From NCBI RefSeq assembly GCF_001905905.1, contig NZ_LIVT01000012.1:62001-126000 (forward strand): 64,000 nucleotides of DNA, written 5' to 3'. The DNA is from Streptomyces sp. CB02366. GTDB lineage: Bacteria > Actinomycetota > Actinomycetes > Streptomycetales > Streptomycetaceae. The position numbers were made by a program, and so were the translations under genes. The notes beneath the pieces were generated by a model, which was not told where the DNA came from, ran no database searches, and saw nothing but the letters and a program-made list of their open reading frames with translations. Numbering within the stretch: the first letter of the stretch is position 1; every line of letters begins with the position of its first letter. Positions 26,860 through 37,335 of the stretch are shown in pieces.

Positions 26860-26880
26860 ACGACCGCGCCGGACAGCCCG

Positions 26881-26911
26881 CCGGGCGGGCCCGTGGAACG
26901 GGTCCGCCCGG
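26881..26911. terminator. Bidirectional terminator between btuD and the PRC-barrel gene
   Basis: CCGGGCGGGCCCG and CGGGTCCGCCCGG pair over 13 bp (one G-U) around a TGGAA loop, in the gap between convergent genes. Confidence 0.7.
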
Positions 26912-26957
26912 CGGCCGAGGACATGGGAGCGGCCTGTCGGCCACCTGAGGGTTCAGC

Positions 26958-27911
26958 TCAGCGGCGTCGCCCCTGGCCGAACTCGCCGCCGGCGTCCTTG
27001 CCGGTACCCGTGTCCGTCCCGTCCGCGTAGTCGATCTTCTCCTTGCGGACCTCGGCGGAGACCTCCTTCTGCTCGGTCACCCGGTTGGTCTCCAGCCGGA
27101 CCCGCTCCACCGGCACGGCCTCCTTGCGTACGGTGGCGCGTTCCGCGTGCAGCGTGACCTCGACGTCCTGCTCGCCGAAGTCCGTGGTCCCGGCCGTCTT
27201 GTCACCGGGCCGGAGCGGTTCGCGGACCACCCGGACCTCCTCGTGGGAGACCGGAACCGTCCGGGTGACCTCCTCGGTCACCACGTACTTGTGCAGCCGG
27301 GCCCGGCCGCTCTCGTACTCCTCCTTGCCGACGTGCAGCTCCTCCTCGGAGCGGATCATCTCCTCCTTGCCGCGCTGCTCGCCCGCGCGGGACGTGCCCG
27401 CCCCGGCGCCCGCCAGCGGGCGTGAGGTGGTGGAGGCGTCCGTGTCACGGTGCTTGCCCGTGCCGGCCGTCGTGGCCTTCCCGGTCCCGCGGGCCGTGCC
27501 CGCGGCGCCTGCCGCGCCCATCGCCCCGGTGCCGGCGGCGGTCGGCGCGTCCATGCCCTGTGACCGGTTCCCGGCGAGGTTACCGGTCTTCCTGGTCAGG
27601 CCGTAGTGCCGGTACAGCTCCTCCTCCTCGGCCACGGAGAGGTGCGCGTCCGCGTCCACCCGAGGCGCGTCCTTGACGCTTTCCTTGGGATGGGCGACGT
27701 GCAGGTCGGAGCCCACCCGACGGGCTCCGGCGAGCGGGACGAAGCTCTCCTTCATGCCGAACAGGCCGGTCTTGACCGTGATCCAGTCGGGCTTGCCGGT
27801 GTCGTCGTCGACGTACACGCGGCCCACACTGCCGACCTTCTCACCGTCGTTGTCGTACACGGTCAGACCGTCGAGCTCTCCGGAATCCGTGAAACCGTCA
27901 GCGGCTCCCAT
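26958..27911 (-). CDS. PRC-barrel and DUF2382 (YsnF/AvaK) domain stress protein
   Basis: 317 residues from the ATG at 27911 (AGGAGGA upstream). An N-terminal PRC barrel (LDGLTVYDNDGEKVGSVGRV to ~residue 75) is followed by HYGLTRK. A Gly/Ala/Thr-rich linker (~95-175) leads to a C-terminal DUF2382 domain, in which EELHVGKEEYESGRARLHKY and VTRTVPVSHEEVRVVREP are typical. Members are linked to general stress in actinobacteria and bacilli; molecular role unknown. Divergent from the cbiZ-like gene. Confidence 0.88.
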   Translation of the reverse strand: MGAADGFTDSGELDGLTVYDNDGEKVGSVGRVYVDDDTGKPDWITVKTGLFGMKESFVPLAGARRVGSDLHVAHPKESVKDAPRVDADAHLSVAEEEELYRHYGLTRKTGNLAGNRSQGMDAPTAAGTGAMGAAGAAGTARGTGKATTAGTGKHRDTDASTTSRPLAGAGAGTSRAGEQRGKEEMIRSEEELHVGKEEYESGRARLHKYVVTEEVTRTVPVSHEEVRVVREPLRPGDKTAGTTDFGEQDVEVTLHAERATVRKEAVPVERVRLETNRVTEQKEVSAEVRKEKIDYADGTDTGTGKDAGGEFGQGRRR

Positions 27912-28126
27912 AACCGATTCCTCCTCTCGGGCACGCCCTGTGGGTGGCTCCACCAGAGGTGGCGCGTCCGGATTCCATCGCGCCTCACCCGCCCCACCGG
28001 TGCAACCGCCCGCCGACCCGGATTCCGGCGTGCGGAAGGCCGGGGCGGGCCGTGGGCCCTTGCGCGGAGGGGTCGGGCCGCCCGAGAGCCAATTAGGCCA
28101 ATCGGGTGAGTACCCGGGCGCCGCAT

Positions 28127-28903
28127 ATGATCGGCGGACAGGGCGGCCGCGGTGCGGACCACCGCGGCCCGCCGGCCGACCCGCCGAGCCACCAGGGGTG
28201 CGCCATCTCCTCCGTACGCCTCCGGCCGCCCGCGCGACGCGGCGAACCCCGCGCCGAACTCCGCGACCGGCACGAGGACGGACACCGCCTCCACCACCTG
28301 CTGTGGCGGCTGGGGCCGGGTTTCCGGGTCTGCAGCAGCGCGGTCCTCGGCGGCGGCATCGGCCCCCGCGCCTGGGTCCTCAACGCCCAGGTCCCCGGGG
28401 GCTACCCGCGCCTCGACCCGGACCGCCACCTCGCCGAGATCGCCGCCGCCGAAGGGCTGGCCGGCATCGGCGCCGGGCTGATGACGGCCGCCGAGGTCGC
28501 CGCGTACACCACGGCGCACGACGGCGGCGTCACGGCGACCGTCACCACCGGCCTCGGCGTACGGGGCTGGGCGGCGGTCCCCGAGACCACCCCCCGGCCC
28601 GCCTGCGCCCCGACGGCTCCGTTCAGGCCCGGCACGGTCAACATCGTCCTCACGCTGCCCGTGCCGCTCTCCGACGCCGCCCTCGTCAACGCCGTCGCCA
28701 CCGCCACCGAGGCCAAGGTCCAGGCCCTCCTCGACGCCGGACTCGACTGCTCGGGCACCCCCACGGACGCCGTCTGCGTCATCGCCCCCGAACCGGGCCC
28801 CGACTCCGGGGAAGCCTTCGCCGGACCCCGCTCCACCTGGGGCGCGCGCATCGCCCGCGCCGTGCACACCGCCGTCCTGACCGGGGCCCGCCCGGCGCCG
28901 TGA
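28127..28903 (+). CDS. cbiZ: Adenosylcobinamide amidohydrolase
   Basis: 258 residues from the ATG at 28127 (GTG 28106 is an alternative). The CbiZ fold is recognised by GPGFRVCSSAVLGGGIGPRA, GTVNIVLTLPVPLSDAALVN, GTPTDAVCV and FAGPRSTWGARIARAVHTAV. CbiZ removes the aminopropanol side chain from imported cobinamide so that it can be rebuilt into cobalamin. It fits with the riboswitch-controlled importer 1.3 kb away. No riboswitch of its own is visible. Confidence 0.85.
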   Translation: MIGGQGGRGADHRGPPADPPSHQGCAISSVRLRPPARRGEPRAELRDRHEDGHRLHHLLWRLGPGFRVCSSAVLGGGIGPRAWVLNAQVPGGYPRLDPDRHLAEIAAAEGLAGIGAGLMTAAEVAAYTTAHDGGVTATVTTGLGVRGWAAVPETTPRPACAPTAPFRPGTVNIVLTLPVPLSDAALVNAVATATEAKVQALLDAGLDCSGTPTDAVCVIAPEPGPDSGEAFAGPRSTWGARIARAVHTAVLTGARPAP

Positions 28904-29377
28904 CGACGGCCGAGCGGGATCTGCCCGGTCTCGGACGACCAGGCCCCTGCGGGGTCCTGGGAGCCCCGCTCCTGGGGGACGTGACCTGCGGGGACGGAAT
29001 CGAGGGCGGGCCCCTGGGGCTCCCGGCCCGGGGCGGTGTCGGTCCGGGCACGGGCCGCGGGCCGCCGCTCGGCAGCCGTGGAAGCGCCCCGCCCGCTCGC
29101 CAGGAACCCCCAGCGGCCCGTCGCATCCGGCCACACGACGGCGACGAAGGGGCGGCGCCCGTCATACGGCGGCCACGCACGCCCGTCCCGCCCGGCGGCT
29201 TCGGAGGCGAGGGCGTCCTCCCACCCGCCGCCGGTCGCGGAAACGCCGCACCCGCCGCGGGGCATGCGGCGGGTGCGGCGGGGAACTCCTTCGGCGGGCG
29301 GCCGGTACCCGGGCGAGCGAGCGGTCGGCCTGCGCGGGAAACGGCTCGGGGGCGTCGCCCGCCGGTGCGCGGTGCGC
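28904..29377. other. Intergenic interval between cbiZ and the sigma-factor gene
   Basis: 474 bp between convergent genes. The minus frame here is open but begins inside the terminator hairpin and has no recognisable domain, so no gene is called. The main feature is the hairpin at 29244-29280. Confidence 0.5.
29244..29280 (-). terminator. Terminator of the sigma-factor gene
   Basis: A perfect 14-bp stem (CGCCGCACCCGCCG / CGGCGGGTGCGGCG) with a nine-base loop, about 100 bp past the sigma-factor stop. On the minus strand it is followed by TTT. Confidence 0.65.
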
Positions 29378-30268
29378 TCACTCCTGGACGAGCATCCCGT
29401 CCCGCAGCCTGCCGAGCATCCGGCTCAGCAGCCGGGACACATGCATCTGGGAGATGCCCAGCTCCGCGCCGATCTGCGCCTGGGTCATCTCCTGGCCGAA
29501 GCGCATGTCGATGATCCGGCGCTCCCGCTCGTCCAGTTCGTCCAGCAGGGGGGCGAGGGCGTGGAGGTTCTCCACGGTCTCCATGGCGGGGTCGGGTCCG
29601 CCCAGCACGTCGGCGAAGGTCCGCGCCCCGCTCTGGCCCGGCCCGTTCTCCGCGGTGTCGGTCGGCATGTCGAGGGAGCCGGCCGTGTAACCGTTGGAGG
29701 CGACGATCCCCTCGGTGACCTCGGACTCCTCGATGCCCAGGGCTTCCGCCAGCTCCCGCACCGTGGGGTCGCGGTCCAGCTCGGCGGCCAGCGCCTCCTT
29801 CGCCTTGGCGAGGTCGACCCGCAGCTCCTGGAGGCGGCGCGGCACGTGCACCGCCCAACTCGTGTCGCGGAAGAACCGTTTGATCTCCCCGACGATGTAC
29901 GGAACGGCGAACGAGGTGAACTCGACCTCCCGCGAGAGGTCGAAGCGGTCGATCGCCTTGATCAGCCCGATGGTGCCGACCTGGACGATGTCCTCCATGT
30001 CGCCGCTGCCCCGGTTGCGGAAGCGGTTGGCGGCGAACCGGACCAGGGACAGGTTCATCTCGATGAGGGTGTTGCGCGCGTACTGGTACTCGTGCGTGCC
30101 CTCCTCCAGGACCTGGAGCCGGTCGAAGAAGAGGCGCGAGAGCCGGCGCGCGTCCATCGGGGCGACCTTCCCGGCGTCCTCGATCCAGGGAAGGTCCTCG
30201 GCGGCTCCCACACCCTCCACGCCGGCCGTCCGCACGGACTGTGCGGTCTGCGAGGTCTGCACGGTCAT
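29378..30268 (-). CDS. RNA polymerase sigma factor, SigB/SigF/SigG family
   Basis: 296 residues with regions 2, 3 and 4. Region 2: NLSLVRFAANRFRNRG, then DIVQVGTIGLIKAIDRFD, and 2.4 FTSFAVPYIVGEIKRFFRDT. Region 3: DPTVRELAEALGIEESEV. Region 4: LDERERRIIDMRFGQEMTQ and the helix-turn-helix ISQMHVSRLLSRM. Streptomyces have about nine paralogues serving stress and development; which one this is cannot be said. No anti-sigma partner lies beside it, though a SpoIIE-type phosphatase is 1.6 kb away. Confidence 0.92.
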   Translation of the reverse strand: MTVQTSQTAQSVRTAGVEGVGAAEDLPWIEDAGKVAPMDARRLSRLFFDRLQVLEEGTHEYQYARNTLIEMNLSLVRFAANRFRNRGSGDMEDIVQVGTIGLIKAIDRFDLSREVEFTSFAVPYIVGEIKRFFRDTSWAVHVPRRLQELRVDLAKAKEALAAELDRDPTVRELAEALGIEESEVTEGIVASNGYTAGSLDMPTDTAENGPGQSGARTFADVLGGPDPAMETVENLHALAPLLDELDERERRIIDMRFGQEMTQAQIGAELGISQMHVSRLLSRMLGRLRDGMLVQE

Positions 30269-30854
30269 GTCGCTTCACGCTCCCTGGTTCGAAGGCCCTC
30301 AGGGTTGTTCGCCTTCCCGGGACCATGACTCCCATGCGTGGGAGAACGAGTTGATCTGCGGACGCCGGGGGAAACGGCCGAAAGCAGCGCGTGTTCACCG
30401 CTGAGACGGTGTCAAGGGCGGGGCGGAGAGGGTGCGAGTCGGGAGCCGAGGAGGGCGGGGCGGAGCTCCGGAAGGGTCCGGTGGTATCCCGGCGGAATAC
30501 CGCAGCGCTCGCGGAGACGCAGAGAACCGCCCCACCGGTACGGGGGAGCCCGGTGGGGCGGTCGCCACCAGAGTGCCACAGCCGGGGAGCGGTTGGGAGC
30601 GGAGCGGCGCGTATCGGCCTACGGATGAGTCGAATTGGTCGCTCGCCCTCGCGCTGCCGGGGCGGGCGGCCGGGCTCCGGGACCAGGCGCGCGGCGCCCG
30701 GCGGCCCGTATCCGAGAGTCACAGTGCCGTGAACGGCCGCGCCCGGCGGAATACCCGCCCCGTCCACGAGGCTTCCCCCCACGGTGGGTGCGTCGCTTCG
30801 ACCGCCGAGCACCCGCCGACGAGAAAACGTGCGGTGGACGGAACGAGGAAGACG
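30269..30854. other. Long divergent intergenic region, sigma factor / GNAT
   Basis: 586 bp that should hold both promoters. A perfect palindrome, CTCCCATGCGTGGGAG (6-bp arms at 30329-30344), lies 61 bp ahead of the sigma-factor start and may be an operator. No GTTT...GGGTA promoter was found. The plus frame is open but non-homologous. Confidence 0.4.
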
Positions 30855-31628
30855 ATGCCCCGGAACGACGCCCCGGCCGATGCCGGACCCCCCGCCCCAG
30901 CCCCTTCCCGACTCCACCCGCTGGACAACCCGACCCGGTCCTCCCTCACCGGTCCGCACGCCCGCTTCGCCGAGCGGTGTGGGCGTATCCTGCGCTACCC
31001 CCCGGACGTCACCCCCTGGGTCGCGCTCCCCGACGCCCCGGAGGCCCCGGAGTGGAACGACGTCGCGGCGCTGGCCGGGCCGGGGGGCGTCGTCGCCCTG
31101 GCCGCGTTCCAGGAAGCGCCGCCGGCGGACTGGGAGATCGTCTTCCGGGCCGAAGGCGTCCAGCTCGTCGACGTGTCGGTGGACGCCGCGCCCGACCCCG
31201 AGGCGGTCCGGCTCGGCCCCCGGGACGTTCCGGAGATGCTGGAACTGGTGGCACGCACCCGCCCCGGCCCCTTCCTGCCCCGCACGGTCGAACTGGGCCC
31301 CTACCTCGGCATCCGCCGGGACGGCGTCCTGGTGGCGATGGCGGGGGAGCGGCTGCACCCGCCGGGCTGGACGGAGATCAGCGGCGTCTGCACGGACGCG
31401 TCCGTACGGGGCCGGGGGCTGGCGGGCCGCCTGGTCCGGGCGGTCGCGCACGGGATCCGGGAGCGCGGTGAGACGCCGTTCCTGCACGCGGCCGCCTCGA
31501 ACACCAGCGCCATCCGGCTCTACGAGGCGCTCGGCTTCCGGCTCCGCCGGCGTACCGAATTCCTCTCCGCCCTCGTTCCCGCCACGCTCCCGGCGGCGGG
31601 AGGGAACCGGGGGCCCTCGCCGCGCTGA
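30855..31628 (+). CDS. GNAT-family N-acetyltransferase (FR47-like)
   Basis: 257 residues from the ATG at 30855, preceded by GAGGAAG; the open frame upstream is not homologous. The acetyl-CoA loop is in EISGVCTDASVRGRGLAGRL (the VRGRG pattern), and the C-terminal part FLHAAASNTSAIRLYEALGF is the classic motif B. The N-terminal ~130 residues are a second, degenerate half. Substrate unknown. A strong terminator lies 106 bp later. Confidence 0.87.
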   Translation: MPRNDAPADAGPPAPAPSRLHPLDNPTRSSLTGPHARFAERCGRILRYPPDVTPWVALPDAPEAPEWNDVAALAGPGGVVALAAFQEAPPADWEIVFRAEGVQLVDVSVDAAPDPEAVRLGPRDVPEMLELVARTRPGPFLPRTVELGPYLGIRRDGVLVAMAGERLHPPGWTEISGVCTDASVRGRGLAGRLVRAVAHGIRERGETPFLHAAASNTSAIRLYEALGFRLRRRTEFLSALVPATLPAAGGNRGPSPR

Positions 31629-31733
31629 CCGCCCCTCCGCCGGACCGGCCCCGGGCCCCGTCGAGGGCGTACCGGCCCTCCGTACCCGTACGACGGGACC
31701 TGCGGCGTCCCCGCCACCGGCCGGAGGCCCCGG

Positions 31734-31761
31734 GCCGAAGGTCCCGGACGGGACCTTCGGC
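31734..31761. terminator. Terminator after the GNAT gene
   Basis: GCCGAAGGTCCC and GGGACCTTCGGC form a perfect 12-bp stem with a GGAC loop. Confidence 0.65.
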
Positions 31762-31868
31762 GGCGGCTCGGGCCCTAAGCCCTCCTGCGCGCGCGCCCGT
31801 GCCCCGGTCAACTGGAAGGGGCTGTCCGGACCGCGGGCGGCGCCGAGCGAACAGCAGGAGGACAGGCC

Positions 31869-33131
31869 GTGCCCATGAGGTTGCTGGACATGGCACAGAA
31901 GCGGAGCGGAACCCGGCCCCGAAACGCTGCCGCACCGGCGGCGGACCCGGGTATCGCGGCGGTGTCCCGGAGCCGGATCGGCAACTGGGCGCTGGTCGGC
32001 GGTCTCGCCCTGCTGACCGTGCTGGTCGTGCTCCTCGACGCCACGACGGGCAACGACCTGAGGGTCGTGCCGCTGCTCGTGGTCGTACCCGCCCTGGCCT
32101 CCGTCTACTGCAGCCTCCGCCAGACGATCTGGATCGCCGTGTGGATCACCACGGTCGTCGTCGGGTTCCGGGCGGGGGCGGACGGCACCTTCTGGGACTT
32201 CGTCTTCGGCATCGGCTTCACCGCACTGGCCTGCGCCCTCGGGGTCGCCGCCTGCGCGGCACGCATCCGGCACGCCACCGAGATGGCGCGGCTGCGGTCC
32301 GCCGCCGTCATCCTGCAGCGCCAGATCCTGCGACCGCTGCCCGTCACCACCGGGCACGTCCTCGCCCACGGCCTGTACGTGCCGATCGAGGAGGACCGCT
32401 TCGTCGGCGGAGACGTCTACGAGGTCGTCGAGTCGCCCTACGGAACCCGGGTGATCATCGGGGACGTCCAGGGCAAGGGGCTCGCGGCGATCGGTGCGGG
32501 GTTCGCGGCCATCGCCGCGTTCCGCGAGGCGGCGATCCGCGAGGCCACGCTCACCGGAGTGGTGGAGGCGCTGGAGGACGCCGTCGTCCGGCACAACGCC
32601 TTCTCCGCCCAGACCGGCGAGGCCGAGCGCTTCGTGACCGCGCTCGTGCTCGGGTTCGACGGGAGCGGCCGGGTGGAGGCCGTGAACTGCGGCCATCTGC
32701 CGCCGTTCCTGCTGCACGACGGCCGGGCCGAGGCCGTCCGGCTCCGACAGGCGTACGTCCCGCTCGGCCTCGCCGGACTCAGCCGGGAGACCCGGACGAC
32801 CGAGTCCTTCGACTTCCCGCCGGGCGCGACGCTGCTCGTCGTCACCGACGGGGTGACCGAAGCCCGCGACGCCGCCGGAGCCTTCTACCCGCTGGGCGAG
32901 CGCGCCGGGGCGTGGGCCGCCCACGGGCCGCGGGAACTGCTCGACGCGCTGCACGCCGATCTGGAGGGGTTCTCCGGTGGCGTCCGGCGCGACGACATCG
33001 CCGCGCTGGCCCTGCGCCGGGCCCCGGTCGAGACGGGGCGGCGGCCCGCGAACCCCGGAGCCGCCCCTGTCGTCCCCGCGCCCGCCCCCGCCGCCCCGGA
33101 CCCGGGCGGCGGTCTGATCACCACCCCCTGA
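31869..33131 (+). CDS. Membrane-anchored SpoIIE-type PP2C phosphatase
   Basis: 420 residues from the GTG at 31869 (AGGAGGA upstream; ATG at 31875 is possible). About four membrane helices fill residues 35-130 (WALVGGLALLTVLVVLL and on). The SpoIIE/RsbU catalytic domain follows: GGDVYEV, IIGDVQGKGLAAIG with the metal Asp, FVTALVLGF, NCGHLPPFLL and VVTDGVTEARD. Such enzymes dephosphorylate anti-anti-sigma factors and so release SigB-family sigma factors; one is encoded nearby. The C-terminus is Pro/Ala-rich. No GAF, PAS or kinase domain is present. Confidence 0.9.
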   Translation: MPMRLLDMAQKRSGTRPRNAAAPAADPGIAAVSRSRIGNWALVGGLALLTVLVVLLDATTGNDLRVVPLLVVVPALASVYCSLRQTIWIAVWITTVVVGFRAGADGTFWDFVFGIGFTALACALGVAACAARIRHATEMARLRSAAVILQRQILRPLPVTTGHVLAHGLYVPIEEDRFVGGDVYEVVESPYGTRVIIGDVQGKGLAAIGAGFAAIAAFREAAIREATLTGVVEALEDAVVRHNAFSAQTGEAERFVTALVLGFDGSGRVEAVNCGHLPPFLLHDGRAEAVRLRQAYVPLGLAGLSRETRTTESFDFPPGATLLVVTDGVTEARDAAGAFYPLGERAGAWAAHGPRELLDALHADLEGFSGGVRRDDIAALALRRAPVETGRRPANPGAAPVVPAPAPAAPDPGGGLITTP

Positions 33132-33133
33132 AC

Positions 33134-33168
33134 GTCCCTGGGAACAGACTGATGTCCCTGGGGGCAGA
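33134..33168. promoter_or_regulatory. Tandem repeat site upstream of an alcohol dehydrogenase gene
   Basis: GTCCCTGGGAACAGA (33134-33148) and GTCCCTGGGGGCAGA (33154-33168) are direct repeats exactly 20 bp apart, two helical turns. The minus strand reads GGGACATCAGTC across the gap, weakly like a DosR/OsdR box. The next gene starts 266 bp on. Confidence 0.4.
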
Positions 33169-33433
33169 AGGGCCTGAGCGCCCCCGTGAGCACCGGGCCC
33201 AGGACCGCCCCCGCCCACGACCGCCCCGCCCCCGACCGTCCGGCCTCCCCGCACCCGGCCGGACGGCACGGCCGAGCCGGCCGCCTTCCCGCTCTCCGAC
33301 GGGAATCCCTCATCACCGCGGCCACCCCCTGGCGGACGGCCGCCGCTCCGCCCCGTGACGCGGGCCCCGAGTGGCGCGCGGGGGAGACGGGGGCGACAAA
33401 GGAAGCACGCGAGGGAAAGAGCGAGGAGACCCC

Positions 33434-34474
33434 ATGAAAGCCGTCCAGTACCGAGCCGTCGGCGCCGCCCCCGAGGTGGTCACCGTCCCGGATCCCGAGC
33501 CCGGCCCCGGCCAGGTCCTGCTGAAGGTCACCGCCGCGGGCGTCTGCCACTCGGACATCGCCGTGATGAGCTGGCCCGCCGACCAGATCCCCTTCCCGCT
33601 GCCCCTGACGCTCGGCCACGAGGGTGTCGGCACGGTCGCCGGGCTCGGCGACGGGGTCGACGCCTTCGAGGTCGGCGACGCCGTGGCCGTGTACGGGCCC
33701 TGGGGCTGCGGCACCTGCGTGAACTGCGCCGAGGGCAAGGAGAACTACTGCCTGCGTGCCAAGGAGCTCGGCATCATGCCGCCCGGCCTCGGCGCCCCCG
33801 GCGCGATGGCCGAGTACATGATCGTCGACGACCCCCGCCACCTGGCCCCCATCGGTGACCTCGACCCGGTGAAGACGGTGCCCCTCACCGACGCCGGACT
33901 GACCCCCTACCACGCCATCGTGCGCTCGCTGACGAAGCTCGTACCCGGCTCCACCGCCGTCGTCATCGGCGCCGGCGGCCTCGGCCACGTCGCGATCCAG
34001 CTGCTGCGCGCCATGACGGCCGCGCGGGTGATCGCCCTCGACGTCAACGAGGAGAAACTCGACCTGGCCAGGACCGTGGGCGCGCACGAAGCGGTCCTCT
34101 CCGACGAGAAGGCGGCCGCGCGCGTCATGGAACTGACCGGCGGACTCGGCGCCCAGGTGGTCCTCGACTTCGTCGGGGCGCCGCCCACCGTGCAGACCGC
34201 CGGAGCCGTCTCCCGCGTGGACGGCGACGTCACCATCGTCGGCCTCGGCGGCGGCGCGCTCCCGGTCGGCTTCGGGGCCCTCCCGTACGGCACCACCGTC
34301 TGCGCCCCCTACTGGGGCTCGCGCAAGGAACTGGCCGAAGTCCTCGACCTGGCCCACGCCGGAGCGGTGGACGTCCACGTGGAGACGTACCCCATCGACG
34401 AGGCCCCGCTCGCCTACGAGCGCCTGCACGAGGGCAGGGTCAAGGGCCGGGCCGTCATCCTCCCCCAGGGCTGA
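33434..34474 (+). CDS. Zinc-dependent alcohol dehydrogenase, NAD(P)-dependent
   Basis: 346 residues from the ATG at 33434 (GAGGAGA upstream). Both zinc sites are present, unlike the enzyme at 9980: catalytic Cys in GVCHSD and His-Glu in LGHEG; structural Cys quartet in GCGTCVNCAEGKENYC. The cofactor loop is VIGAGGLGHVAIQ. Primary alcohols or aldehydes are the likely substrates. The tandem repeat upstream suggests specific regulation. Confidence 0.9.
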   Translation: MKAVQYRAVGAAPEVVTVPDPEPGPGQVLLKVTAAGVCHSDIAVMSWPADQIPFPLPLTLGHEGVGTVAGLGDGVDAFEVGDAVAVYGPWGCGTCVNCAEGKENYCLRAKELGIMPPGLGAPGAMAEYMIVDDPRHLAPIGDLDPVKTVPLTDAGLTPYHAIVRSLTKLVPGSTAVVIGAGGLGHVAIQLLRAMTAARVIALDVNEEKLDLARTVGAHEAVLSDEKAAARVMELTGGLGAQVVLDFVGAPPTVQTAGAVSRVDGDVTIVGLGGGALPVGFGALPYGTTVCAPYWGSRKELAEVLDLAHAGAVDVHVETYPIDEAPLAYERLHEGRVKGRAVILPQG

Positions 34475-34593
34475 TCCCCCGGTCGGCCCCACGGCCCTCC
34501 CCGCCCCCGGCCCGACAGCCGGCCCCCACCGGCCGCCCGCTCCCCGTCCGGCCGTTCCGGGACCCGCCCACCGGGCCTTCCCCGGCGCATCGC

Positions 34594-34630
34594 CCTCCGC
34601 CCCCGGCCGCCCCGCGGCCGGGGGCGGAGG
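34594..34630. terminator. Terminator between the alcohol dehydrogenase and the ABC-F leader
   Basis: CCTCCGCCCCCGGCCGC and its exact complement form a 17-bp perfect stem with a CCC loop. It isolates the downstream leader transcript from read-through. Confidence 0.7.
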
Positions 34631-34677
34631 ACGGACAACCCCGGCTCCGGGCGCCGCCAACCCTTAGACTGGCCGCC

Positions 34678-34710
34678 ATGGGCTCGTACTACTTCCCCTT
34701 CTTCCGCTGA
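34678..34710 (+). CDS. 10-codon leader peptide upstream of the ABC-F gene
   Basis: ATG GGC TCG TAC TAC TTC CCC TTC TTC CGC TGA encodes MGSYYFPFFR. TAGACT (34665-34670) sits seven bases ahead of the ATG, so the transcript is probably leaderless and starts at this ORF. The aromatic, Pro-containing peptide is of the type that stalls ribosomes or senses ribosome-targeting drugs. It ends 186 bp before an antibiotic-resistance-type ABC-F gene, with alternative hairpins between. No homology search was possible. Confidence 0.6.
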   Translation: MGSYYFPFFR

Positions 34711-34745
34711 TCCCCGGCCCGGACGGCCGCAGCGCGCCGCACCGC

Positions 34746-34783
34746 GCGTCCCACCGGGACGCCCCGGTGCCGATCACCCGGTG
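34746..34783 (+). promoter_or_regulatory. Putative attenuator with mutually exclusive hairpins
   Basis: Hairpin 1: GCGTCCC-ACC-GGGACGC (34746-34762). Hairpin 2: CACCGGG-ACGC-CCCGGTG (34752-34769). They share bases 34752-34762, so only one can form. A second CCCGGTG (34777-34783) can also pair with CACCGGG. This layout suits ribosome-mediated attenuation driven by the leader peptide. Confidence 0.5.
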
Positions 34784-34896
34784 ACGTCCACGTCGCCCCT
34801 GCGCCCGCCGCCGTCCCCTCCGCCGTCCGGCGCCCACGCCCCGCCGCCGTGCCTCTGTGCGCGCCGCCGCGGGCCGCAACCAGGGAGAAGGCACCC

Positions 34897-36669
<1,773 letters not shown>

Positions 36670-37306
36670 GTACGCAGCCGGTCGACGAAGACCCGCTGGC
36701 CGGCGATCAGCCGCTCCGCGGCCTGCTCCGGCGTGCACCAGGCGAACCGGTCCATCTCCGGGAACTCCTGCTGCACGCCGGAACCCCGCGGCCACTCCAT
36801 CGTGAACGTCCCCGGTACGACGGACGCCACGTCCAGCTCCGCCTCCAGGGCCCAGACGCTCACCGTCTTGCCGCTGCGCTGGCGGGACTCGCCCAGCGCG
36901 ATCCACTCACCGGGCGGGACCGGTACCCCCAGCTCCTCCACGAACTCCCGGCGGGCGGCCTCCTCCGCGCTCTCCTCCGGTCCGTACTCGCCCTTCGGGA
37001 CCGACCAGGCGGCCGCCTCCCGCCCCGCCCAGAACGGCCCGCCCATGTGCCCGATCAGCACCTCGACGTCCCGCCCGCCCGTCCCCTCCGCGACCCGGAA
37101 GAGAAGGAGCCCCGCACTGCGCCTGCTTCTCGACATGCCGTCAAGTCTGCGACCGCGGGAGGTGCGGCGCCAGGCGTGGGCCGGAGGAGGGCGCCCCGGG
37201 CGACCGGTACAGCCGGGACGGACGTCTTGCACGCCCCTGGCCGGGCGCCCCGCGTCCAGCCGGGCCCGCCGGCCTCGGGACGGACATCCGCACGCCGTGG
37301 AACGAC

Positions 37307-37332
37307 GACCCGTCCGGCCTGCCGGGCGGGTC
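37307..37332 (-). terminator. Terminator of the dhaKLM operon
   Basis: GACCCGTCCGG and CCGGGCGGGTC pair over 11 bp (one mismatch) with a four-base loop, just after the dhaM stop. Confidence 0.6.
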
Positions 37333-37335
37333 GCC

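Noticed and set aside
28402..29265. Minus-strand open frame between cbiZ and the sigma gene, possible gene
   Set aside because: Its start lies inside a perfect terminator stem, most of it is antisense to cbiZ, and it has no recognisable fold.
28779..33269. Minus-strand open frame of ~1,496 codons
   Set aside because: It covers five convincing genes on both strands and has Arg/Gly/Pro-rich composition; it is a GC-bias shadow.
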